From Schistocephalus solidus (Eukaryota > Platyhelminthes > Cestoda > Diphyllobothriidea > Diphyllobothriidae): a DNA stretch of 64,000 bases. The position numbers and the translations under genes were made by a program. Below are positions 46,801 through 58,800 of this stretch, in pieces. Every line of letters begins with the position of its first letter. Positions within the stretch are counted from its first letter, which is position 1. The notes under the pieces were generated by a model, which ran no database searches, was not told the DNA's origin, and saw nothing but the letters and a program-made list of their open reading frames with translations. The stretch covers positions 1 to 64,000 of the forward strand of contig WEDG01000258.1 of the NCBI GenBank assembly GCA_017591395.1, written 5' to 3'.

Positions 46801-49800
46801 AAGGGACTTGTAATAAGAAACGTAGTGATTGTTCGAATACAAAAACCCCTTCTTTGGAGGATGCCCATCATTCTGACAAAGTCTCACGGTCGAGCAACTA
46901 ATCCAATGCAACAATCTACACAAAATCCAGTTCTACTGCGGAAATATGCAAAGTCTCTGGAATATGGACTCATCCTATGCGAATTTCGGTCCAGCTGCCT
47001 CAATTAAAGAAGGCAGCGACATAGCCGGCTTAAGACACACAAATAAACTAAAATGTTTATATACCAATGTCCAAAGCCTACTCCCTAAATTAGATGAGCT
47101 TAAGATATACGTGTGCCAAACTTCACCAGATATCATCTCCATAACTGAAACGTGGCTGACCGCGAAGGTGGACGATCGTGAAGTTGCTATTCCCGGTTTT
47201 CAGTTATCCAGAAAGGATAGAACAGGACGTCATGGTGGGGGTGTGCTGACTTATGTCAGATATGGCCTGCTCGCGTCAGAAAAAAAGGAAAAGCTCGCGT
47301 GCGAAACTGAAGCCATCTGGCTCACCATCAGAACGCCGGGGTCTCAAGCACTTGAGATCGGTCTACCGACCACCAAGAAATGATCCGCAGTCAGACAGTA
47401 GACTGATAGATGATTTAGAATCGTTTGCTAGTCGATCCGAACTAATGATTATGGGCGACTTTAATGCTCCGAATATCGATTGGAATCTGAGCTCGGCACC
47501 AGGCTCGGAATTAAACTTCGATCGCCGCCTCCTAGAAGCTATACACAAACGCTTCCTGACTCAACACGTCCTGTCTCCGACCAGAATACGCGAGGGGCAA
47601 CTAGCTAATTGTTTGGACCTTGTATTGACAAAGGCGCCTGACAGCGTAGATGTTGTGAACTGTCTATCCCCGCTGGGCAAAAAGTGATCACGTAGTCCTA
47701 CAATGGGAATATTCACTCTTCTCTGTCCCCGATCGAAGCATAACAGTCAAACGCAACCTATGGCGTGGAGACTTTACCCAAATGAAAATTGATGTGCGCC
47801 ATTTAGATTGGAATGAAACATTCACCGGGTGTATTCTCGAGGATTGGTTGCAATTTAAGGCCGTATTACAAGGACTTATCACCAACTACTGTCCTAATTC
47901 GAAAAAAAGATCACCAACAGGCCCCAGTGGCTAACGAACACACTGAAGAGTGAAGTAAACCGCAAGCGAAAGCTATGGCAAACTTATCTCAGGAAAAAGA
48001 CCGCCGAATCGCTGACGAAGTACAAGACGCAGAGGAACAGGTTAAAAGGCCTGGTTTATAAAGCCCGCCAAAGTTTTGAGAGTAACTTGATAAACCGTGC
48101 AGCAGAAAACCCGAAGCTCTTCTACAACTACATTAGGCAGTGCACTCGAAATAAAGACCCCATCCCTTTGTTAAAAACGGATGAAGGCGTCGAACTTTGC
48201 AAGGACGAAGAAAAGGCTGAGCATCTATCTGAGTTCTTTCAGTCGGTTTTTATGAGAGAAGCCAATCTAACCGCTGATAACTATAGTGCGGGAGAGGTCC
48301 CGACAATTGACTCAGTGGTCATAACAGAACCTATTGTTCTGCAGGAACTACTGAAGCTGGGCGAAACCAAATCGCCAGGTCTTGATGTAATACCGGCAAA
48401 GTTGTTGAAGGAGTTGGCCGTAGAGTTGGCAGAACCCTTGTGTCTACTCTTCCAAGCCTCCCTCACTGCAGGCAAATTGCCACCCGATTGGAAGACCGCG
48501 TGGATTTCCCCAATACATAAAATTGGCAGCCGGGCTTCCGCAAATAACTACAGGCCGGTAAGTCTCTCCTCCATATGTTGCAAGATTATGGAGCGAATCA
48601 TCAAACGTGAACTGATGCAGTTTCTGGAGCGGCATCATCTTCTCTCTGAAGCGCAGCATGGATTCCGCAGAGGAAGGTCCTGTTTAACTAATTTGCTCTA
48701 CTGTCTGGAGCGATGGACCCGAGCGGTCGATGAAGGAAATGTAGTGCACGCAGTGTACATAGACTTCAAGAAGGCCTTTGGTAGCGTGCCTCACCAACGT
48801 CTCCTATACAAACTCATCCGTATTGGGGTAAGGGGCAAGCTTTTAAAGTGGATCGAAAACTTCTTGATTGGGCGATCTCAGATTGTCCGTCTTGGCGATC
48901 AACAATCGGCGGAGGTGGCGGTTGAGAGTGGGGTTCCTCAGGGCTCCGTCCTGGGCCCTATCCTCTTCCTTATATACATTGATGATTGCGTAAGTGGCTT
49001 GGACTGTGACACCGCCATGTTTGCTGACGATATGAAGCTTTGGAAGGTCATCCACAACGCAGCTGATGAAGAAAATCTACAGGCGAACTTGCATCGACTC
49101 AAGGAATGGTCGCACAACTGGCTCCTCCCATTCAATGCTACCAAGTGCAATATTCTGCGATTCGGCAGAACCAGCTCCGGGCACCAGAGAATTTACTATC
49201 TGGACGACACACCGCTACCAGAGGTAGAGGCTCAGAAAGATCTAGGAGTATGGATCACGCCCACACTGAAGCCATCGTTCCATTGCTCAAAAGTAGCAAA
49301 ATCTGCCATGTCAAGCTTGTATCTAATTAAGCGAGCGTTTGCAAAGTTCGACAAAGAGTGCTTTAATAAGGTCTTCGGGATGTTCGTGCGACCACAATTG
49401 GAATTTGCCATGCAAGCCTGGAGACCGTGGTTTGTCAAAGACCACAACACCCTTGAGAAGGTCCAAAGACGTGCAACCAAGCTTGTTCAAGGTCAAAGCT
49501 GCCTGCCTTACGAGACACGATTGTCTTATCTTGATCTGTTTCCTCTGGACTATAGACAGCTACGCGGCGACTTAATACAAGCCTTTCGAATGCTGCGGCT
49601 TCAGGATTGTTGCCTTGCATCTGGCGACTTCTTTGAGCTGGCCACTACCACTAATTTGCGAGGACATCCCATTAAACTACGTGTGACAGGTGCAAGACTC
49701 GACACAAGAAGGTTCTTCTTCTCCAACAGAGTGATTAAGGCCTGGAATGCTCTGCCGGCTGACATAATCATGTCCCCATCCGTTGACATTTTTAAGCGGA

Positions 49801-52800
49801 AGTTTGACCAGTACAGCCATAAGTACCACCACGACATCCGAACCTAACACATTTCCTGAAACATATTCCCATCCACAATTTCCGCGTCATATAACATACT
49901 ACTCCCTATTGTGAGTAACATGATTTTATAATTGTTTGTCCGATGCCCTGCAGTGTGTCCGGGAGATAACCCTTTGTCCAACGTCCATTATATGTCAGCC
50001 TTTTTTAATTTACAGTATCGTTGACATCAATAGGGAGCTCAAAGGCTTCGCCTTTATTTCCCTTAATAAAACTGAACTGAACTGACAGTAGTTCAGCCTT
50101 TTCCTTGGCACTTTGAAAACTTATGCTTGTTAAAGCTGTGATCCTACCTGCTCAAGCCGTCATAATGTTTTTTCGAATAGTATCTCCCCATGCGCAGCAA
50201 TATGCTGCAGCGAGTCTAAGGAATTCGACCTATTCCATCGTCAAACAACGGAGCCCGAATACAGAAGGTCCAAACGCGACTTTCAGGTCTTAACGAACTG
50301 TGTCGAGTCAAGTTTTAGATTTACCTCTTCTGCGTCTCTAGGTGGGCAATGGGGCCTGATCGAACGTCGCAACGCTGAGCCTATTAGGCAGAGGATGAAG
50401 ACCGCGCCCAAATCATCCCAGTAATCCTTTTTGTATGGCCTAGGGTATCATGGCGATGTTGTTATAGCTAGCGCGAACTGGTTATTTCGAAACTAAGTCA
50501 GTTTGCTTCACTCGAAGGATTTTTCTCAGAGGGTGGTGGCCAAATGCCCTCAATTTTCGCTCATCTTCCACGCGCACAGCCCAGAATTCACAGCCATTTG
50601 GGAGAAATGGCCGCACGCATGCTCCGAAGACACGGATCTTCGTGGCGATTTCATGTCTCGTCGAGTCCATAGACCCTTTCTAAGGATTGTGAAAACCCTA
50701 CGAACGACATTGAATCGGGAGGCGATGTCGTTAGTTTTGTGTCCATTCGACCGCAGTTTCGCCCCGAGGTATTTGAAGTTGTCTAATTCAATTTGACAGC
50801 CATTACTACCGAGAGCGCCTTTTTCTAATCATGGCGGTATTTTGAGCAATTTGTTTTTTCTGCTTGTGCAGATAAACCGACAGCATTAATGACTTCATTC
50901 AACCGCGACACCATTACCTGTAGGGCATCAGGGCTTGATAGTAGCAGGGGGATATTTTCCTCCTAGTTAAGATCCGTAACCCGGTGTCCTGGTGCGAATT
51001 CAACATCGTGAAAACCGTATATGGCCCTTTCATCAATCCAGGCCATAACGTAGTTGAACAGCATGGACAACAGGATTAAACCTAGTTAAATGCGAGACTG
51101 ACTATCGAACGGTTCAGAGATAGTCGTTGGCCAGGACTAGCATGGTGGTTGACCGACAGTGGAATCTTTCGGGAACTACGGTAAATCTAAACTGGCATAA
51201 TTTCGACTACTGTAAGAAAGAGTTTGCCTGATTTAAAGATAACCTTGCATTCGATCACCCCGAGCTCCCTTCTCATGGTGAACTCTCGGGGACTATAAAG
51301 ATTCTATACAGTAACTGGCATAACTTAGGTCTGACGTACTTGCCCAATGTTCAATTGAGCAGGCTTCAAATGCCTTGTTTGTTTCGTCTTTTCGGCCAAG
51401 GGCACTAGAGCAGCCTTATTTAACGCTGTACGCAGTGTTTGAGCCACCTCCATCAGTAGGCTAGCCGTCATTGTGACAACTTTTCTACAAGCACCTAACG
51501 TTCAGAATCGTCCAAAGAGCTATGCGTACGTTTGGAATGTTTCTCTTTTTAGCTTGACCTGTTCCACAGTAAACCGATTTTTAATATGGGGCGACAGTAG
51601 TAGGCTTTTTTCTGCATGATATTCGTAGTCTCCTCTGCATTCGTAGAATTTACGATCGCTACGAGTATACTGATGCTCATAGTAGGCCGTTTTGGGCATC
51701 GTCACCCTGTTCGTTGACGGACTGTCCGGCTGTATCTTAAAAAATGTGTTACGTCGCGCCTACTTTCAATGGATTTTTTTATACTTATAATCGCTCAGTG
51801 CCCAACATTCTGAGGACACGCGATAGTTATGCTCAATTGTAAATACTAAAGGGACCTCACACGTCAAAGCTGGCCTGCGCAAGTTGACAATGAAGTCCAT
51901 TGAAGTGCTTTTCGACAACAACCTGGCATACTTTTGGCTTGCCGGGTGGTTAATCTCCAAAACCTCTCAAGGTTGATAATCTATTACAAACTAGACTTTC
52001 ACATATAGCCTTGGTTTCTTCAAGCTCTCTAAGATGAAAGAGTAGGCAAGGTGTTCTCCAGTGACGGCCGGCAGTTGAGGACGCGCCCCAACTTCCATGG
52101 CCATGCCGGCTTATGTTTCCAAACAGTTTTTAGGAGGCTGGGTTTGTGCACTTCTACAGCCCTCAAACGACTGATCCTCTATAAAAACTGATTTTTACAA
52201 AGGATCACAGACAGTCGAGGAGCAAGCAAAGGAGACAGTGCTTGCCATAAAAACAGATTTAATCTGCTATGACGACATTCCTCGGCTGGCGCATTTTAAA
52301 TAGCCTTCTCAGGGTTCCTGGCGCGTGAAATGCTTTTAACAGATAGAGAAACAGAGCGGAGTACTAGTTTTACGGGTTTTCTGAAAGCTTCTTATAAATT
52401 GCTCGTTTTATGGGTTGTAGATACAGCAAATAGATTTTGCAATTTACAACGTTTAAGTGGGTGCAGCATGTTACGACATTCCCCGTTTTGCACGTGACTG
52501 ATCTTATTTACTGCCCCTTAAAGGTACTTATCATTTTGCTTGAATTAGGTCAACATATCCAAGTGTATAATTCGTTTTTCATTTGTAGAAGGAGGATCAC
52601 AAACGTTTATCTAAGCCCCGGGGTTGTGTAAGCCTTGTCGTAAGTCCATATATACCATTCTTTTACTCGGCAAATTCCTTGTTTTTTTTGTAAGGGCTCC
52701 TGGGTGCATCTCTTTTTTGACTGCATCTGAGGGTTGCCTCTTGTCATGTCACACAAACGACATTCTTGGCTGCGATTAGATCTCGTGCCTTGGCCGTCCA

Positions 52801-55800
52801 ATTTCAACGAGGGCTCTAGTGACAAGCGAGAGATTATATAGGCACGCAAACTACCTTAGCAGAACTGAAAATGCCTACTTCGAGGACATGGTTGTCTTCT
52901 TCTAGGATTGACCTAATTATATTTCACCATTTTTCGTCATCAATTTGAGTCGCTTTCTTCATTAGCGTCTTTTAAAAATTTCGCACCAGAGCTGACCTAT
53001 GAACCTTCTTTCTCCTCCTCAACTCCGCCAACAATGTCAATAACTAATCTAGCTTTTTCGAAATAATTTGAAATTACAACAGATATGATTTACTCCTGTT
53101 ATACCGTATCCGATCAGAAACATGAACTGTGTCCTCGAATTCCTCTCCGGTGGCGTCTCGTCGAACTTTATCAGTCTCTTTTAATACATTTCAAACAAGG
53201 GCACATCCTTCGAATACGACTACTTGTGACACGTCTTTACGGTGTCGATAATGCATTGGTCGGGAGGCTCTTTGCTCGAAATACACCCGCAATGGAAGAA
53301 TCCAACGTGCACTCTACCCTTTTTCGAATTCCCCAAATAGCCACCCAGAGGCGTCGTGAACAAAGCCGAGACACTGGTCTTTCATTTCTTATGGGTACTT
53401 GAGAAAAAAAGTTATTTCCGCAACCCAGGCTTACGACATCTGCTTACGTACTAATTTGCGACGTAGTTCAAGTATCATTCGTAGCCACGTGCTTACTGCA
53501 GTAGTTCAACAGAAGGCTGTGGCTTTGTGTGATGTGATCCCAGGTATATGATGAACAGGCGATGTAAGTGAAGGGTTGTGCGATATCAGAGAACAGTGCG
53601 TTTGTCCGCGGCTTTTACAGGTGGAATACCCCATACTCCATATACTCCGTCCATATTCGAACTAGACAGTGTGTTCTATTGTTAATTAGTTCTTTTAAGT
53701 AGTTGCATGTGTGCAGTGGCAGTCATTAAGTGTCTGGTTTATAGAACAGTCCACCCTGGTTTCGGACACAAGCTTGTGCGCGTCGAAGCATTCTAAATCT
53801 GCCAGGAAATCGATCAAGTGTACTTTCTTAGTTCATTTGTGATCTAGGAGCGCAAAGTTACACACTTTTTAGTGATAAAAGACTGCCACTCCGTAGAAAG
53901 GGTTCTTGGAAAACATGGGTGCCCTTCTAGTTGGTAGCTTTTGAGCTACGTTGCGTATTAATGGGGCTCTTTCTTAAAGTGCCTCCTCTTACACCCGTAT
54001 GTGTTTCTCCTTGTCTTTATTGCATGCACTTGCCTGACCATTATCTTCTCTTTTCAAACCAACGCAGTATGCAACCGTTTGGCCGTCTGATGAGGACTCC
54101 CAGACTTTCGTCGTCAACGCTTCCACTGGGGAGACTCTGCGTCTCAGAGGTACCTGATTGTTCTATTCACAAGCCTTTCGCATCAAGTACATCTTGTTGA
54201 CTCTACTTTTGGAAGGTCATGTGGACGTACATAGGGCCTAGTAAGCTGTTCTCGAAGAGTACAGGTTGACTTTCTCCAAATAAGATATTCTGTACCAACT
54301 TGGAGGGTTTCATTATACCATAAGGACTCCTGATGCTCCAACTGATAAACATACTTTAAATGACTTGTCAACTAGTCAGCATTCTTCGTATGCGTCATTG
54401 CCTCCTCATTTGCTACTTTATGCTGTCTCTTATTGTGCTTTTCTGTTAGATCCAAAACAACCTGTTATCCACTATTGACTATCTCAATGAATCCCTAAAT
54501 TTACGATATTTTTCATTTTTTTCGGATCAGAAGCTACAATGAAAACCATCGACATAACCAGTTTCTCCTCAACACTTCAAGCACTGTTTTTGATTCGGTC
54601 ACGCACTCTAATCTGCACAACGTGCGACGGGAATAATTTTTGTCTCCCAAGGTTCACTTCGGACTAATAACATTAGCTTTTACGAAGTTTCGCGTAACGT
54701 TAAAAGTATAACAACTTAAACGGTATTATCTATTAAAATATAACGACATATTAATTATTTCAGTAAATAATTATAAAATAATTTATATAAATGAAAAATC
54801 CATAAATTACCTCTGAAGAAAGAAGTCCTCGGTGTAAAATTGTAGGTACCTCAATGGTTAACCTGCCAAAAGTTGCAGTCCCATGTTTGGTCAGCTCACA
54901 TTCGCAACCTGAAAACCTTATCCCGGCCCCTTGTCACTGTCACTGTTCCTGGCGTCTCTTTTCATGACACGTTAGACATCAAAGTTTTCGTGTTTGCTTC
55001 CTTGACAGCTTCGGCGTGCGCCTGTGAATGACAGTCACTATAGACCTGGAGCACAGTTCTGGAAATTTTACAGGTTTTTTTTCGTGAAATTACTACATCT
55101 ACTTGCCAAACCTGTGCATCCAGTTTCCATGACCGGTTGTATCGATCGTAGCACCTTGCAGTTTCCTCGAATTTTCTTTCGTTTCCCGGATCGTACTTAA
55201 TAAAGAGAATTAAATTCAATTGCAGCTGCGGACGCAAAGGAACGACAGCTGTGGGTCAACAGAGTTCGTGCTGTTGCTGAGTATCAAACAGAACAGGCTA
55301 CTGAATCCGTGCAAGTAAGTTTTACCCCCTTCCGTTCATGCTGCTAAGTAAGAGTCTTCGATGAGGTCATTCGTGTCAATCTCACAAGTTTCAACCACAA
55401 TGCTCTTCACAGCAACATAATGCACAGTGTGTAGACCATACAGATAACTTTATTGTCTTCTGAAAACTCCCATTGTTTAGTTTTGTCGTACCCTGTCTTT
55501 TTACTTAATTCTTCGTACGCAGCAATGATTCTGCGCCGGCCCTTAATGAAGCCAGAAGTGCCGGGCCATGTAATGTTTGCTTTTTCAAGTAAAACTCACT
55601 TTAGAAGGGTACTTAACAGATAGACCTATTTTTAAAATCTTAATCTGCATTTTCGGACAGGCATGTTTGTCACAATCAACAAGTATTTTCAACAAACCAG
55701 AACGACACTCGACTTCCATTCCTGACTTGTTTATTGCCTTTAGTCAGTTATATCCCGGCCTCAGGTGCTGGCCTTCCCGGGCTTTGCACCTTGGTCGAGT

Positions 55801-58800
55801 ATCTAAATCTCTCAGACACCAGCATCTTAGTTGGGGTTATCACTGGCTGATAACGGCCATTTATTCACAAATGGCCATTCCGGTTACTTTCTTGTACTTG
55901 TAATTGTTACGTCTGCGATCATGTCTGATCTAGCTGGCCTCGATGATGTCACGTATTGTACCTCCTTATGCGTGACGATTCGCGGCAGCAGACCTGGATA
56001 GCTCAACCCATTCGTTTCTCCAGCGACGGACGCCGAATTCGAAGGTCCAAGCACCACCACCATGTCTTGCCGAACCGTGTTGAGCCAGGTTTTCAGTTGA
56101 CCTCCTCTTCAACGCCTCCCAGTAGACAGCGGCGCCGGATCGAGAGCAGTAGAACTCAGCTCGTGAGGTGGGCGATGGAGAACGTGCCCAAACCACCTCA
56201 TTCGTCTTTCTTGGATGGCTTGAGATATCCCGGCTATATTGTCGCAGCCAGTTCGACCTGCCTCGTTTGATACGTCGTGTGTGTACTTCACTCGAAGTAT
56301 GGCCCTCAGGCAACGATTTTCAAATACCTCAAGTCTTAGCGCATCTTCCACGCGCACAGCCCAGCTTTCACAACCGTAGAGGAGGACCGACCGGACGGAT
56401 GCACGGTATACGCGGATCTTCGTGGCGACAGAAAGGTTGCGCCGGGTCCATAGGCACTTTTAAAGAATCGAGAAAACCCGACGAGCAGCTTAGATTCGGG
56501 AGACATTGTCGTCCTTACTCTGTCCATTCGGCAGCATCCTCGCCCCGAAATATTTGTAACTATCTACTTCTTCAAGTTGACAGCCAGTTACCCTTTCGAT
56601 GGTAAAATTTTGAGTATTGGCCTGAAGCCCCTATATGATCATTTACGTGGGCCTAAGGCCCGCGGCTCGGATGCAACATGGGATCGCTCCATATTCTGTC
56701 CTGAAATCAGCGTAGGTCTGGGCACGCCACTACCACAAAGTCAAAGTGGTTTGGCCGTGGTAGTTCCATATTTACAACTTATTTATCTTCGCTTATTGTC
56801 CCTAGTCAACTTCTTCCCCGCCCGCCCAACTGCCTTCCTTGCTACCCGTCAAGGAACGAAGTTCGTCCGCCCTTAACGGATCCGCCAGCGGTAAACTCGC
56901 CATACTTTTTCTGCCTTTTCTCTTCCTTCCTATCCTTACAGCCATACCTAACCTAAGAATATTTGCTTACTATTTATCTCTCAGTAGCCTCCTTAAGTAG
57001 TGCTATTTGTGTATGCTTTGCATGGCGATGCGACGTCGCTGCTCCAGTGGGGCATGGCAATCCTGCGTGGTTGTGCCCCTTTACCGTTTCTGAGACGCCC
57101 CTTAACAAAAAATTATGCAAACTGATACCACCAGAATTAAAACTGCAAACTTACTCGTTTCTCTTCTGGCCGTATTTCAGTGGGTTTGGGCCATCACCTG
57201 CGATTGGTAGGCCGTTCGTCTGTTAACTCGAAGTGATTTTTTACTCAATATTACGTGCACGAGGAATATTTTTCATGTTCCCGAAAACTATGGTTGACAG
57301 CTAATTTATTCTTCACTTCATATTCAAAGCAGAGGAGACGCAAAACTCCCCGAAGGCTCGTACATGTCTGTTTTTAAAGAGTGATACCTGATTTTTGGTT
57401 TTGTCTTCCATAACGTAATCTATTCGTGTTTCACAAATCGATCCGTCTTCTAAATTATAATCTACTTACATTTCAGAATTTGAATTTTCGTCTTAGTTAG
57501 GTAGCATCTAGGGATATGCAACAGTGCGGTGCAGTAGAAAACGTGCTCACAGCAGTAAGATGATGGCCACAGATCTTTATAGTGGAATTTCCACTATGTA
57601 GGATTGTCAACCGACTTTTAAAATTACAGCTGATTGCACCCACAATTATGATTTATTTATTTAAACCGTGCATTTTTTGCAAAAAATAGCGGTTTCGGAA
57701 GTTTTTCGGGGCAGATTTCCTGTCTGTGTAAAACTAAACATCGGGAATGGTAAGTGGTGGGCCAAGGCAGAAGTTCAATTTGTAATATTACTGGTTGATT
57801 TGACCTGCGCCCTCTGATCTCCGGTCTTTTTGACCCTGTCTTGACACTGGGCACAGATGGGAGTTGAACAGAGCGTGAGGTAGATGCGACGCAAGTCTAC
57901 TCTTACTATAATCCAGTGCCTGTCACAGTCCCTGCTTACCCTGCTGTGGAGCGTACTGTGGAGATCGTCAGACTAAAATGATTGAACTGTCGGTCATTCT
58001 GAATATTCTGTACTGTCTGCATCCGACACTTGTGGTTCCACTAAACTATTCAGCCTAATGACCGCATTATGATAATCACTTTCACTGATCGACCAAGCCA
58101 GATAGATGTAGGCGACATGTTTCGCCGCGGGATGATGCTGTGTACAACCTGGTTCGGGCAGTGTGGACGAACTAACCGTGCGGTGACACGCGTAGGCGGG
58201 AACTTTATGTCAGCTAGTCTCTGCGCCACACTTTATTGCCAGTCGCATGGCGCAGTTTTACTACTAAATCACAATGTGACTGAGGAAGAAGGGCGAGGCC
58301 AGACGACTAGGCAAGTCTTCCTCGCTGCAAACTAGCTAACCAGTCGCCTCCAACACCGGCCTTTGCCACGGCCACGCCCTTAACCATAACTCCCAATTTC
58401 TGCAATGAGGGTGACATGCACTTCCGTGGGTGACTCAGGCTTACTTAGGATAGGTCTCTCTAAACCGTAGCATTTGGTAACCGCCTGGCGGTCGTTCAGT
58501 CGCTACATTACGATTGCGGTGGTGCCCATCTTTCGAAAAATAGGTCCCTTGGCTTGACCCGAGAGCGTTTACCGTCTTCATAATCCAAGCTTTTAGTTTT
58601 TAGTTTCGAAATCGCAGTCCGTTTAAACAACCAATAGATCTCCATTGAACGGGCTAAATTAATGAGCATGGCTCTGTGTGATAAAGCATCCGGCTCAAAC
58701 ATGTGTGCATGGCGTCGTCGCGTAGGTCTATTTACAAATCGATCCCCTGACTCACTGTTGTCTGGTGTCTCGATTTCCACCCAGAGTAGTTGGATGAAGA

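Larger units (their letters stand above)
46618..50085 (+). mobile_element. CR1-like non-LTR retrotransposon, nearly complete, inside ORP11-like intron 2
   Basis: The order is a possible ORF1 remnant (46618-46900), AP endonuclease (about 46990-47690), a connector, reverse transcriptase (47922-49847), a 3' UTR of about 220 bp, AATAAA at 50065 and a terminal microsatellite of three ACTGA units at 50071-50085. Ending in a short tandem repeat rather than poly(A) is a CR1-clade trait. Three frame changes lie in the endonuclease and connector; the RT itself is open. It lies in the same orientation as the host gene. Confidence 0.8.

Noticed and set aside
48087..49847. 586-codon ORF as a host gene
   Set aside because: It carries all RT motifs and is the second half of a CR1-like LINE polyprotein.
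45560..51700. One antisense RTE element split by the CR1-like insertion
   Set aside because: Motif A lies in the left fragment and the later RT regions in the right one, the wrong order for a single minus-strand element. They are two copies.
55523..55571. Exon-like stretch after TTCTTCGTACGCAG
   Set aside because: Its only coding-like frame needs a phase that exon 5 does not provide; in phase it meets a stop at once.
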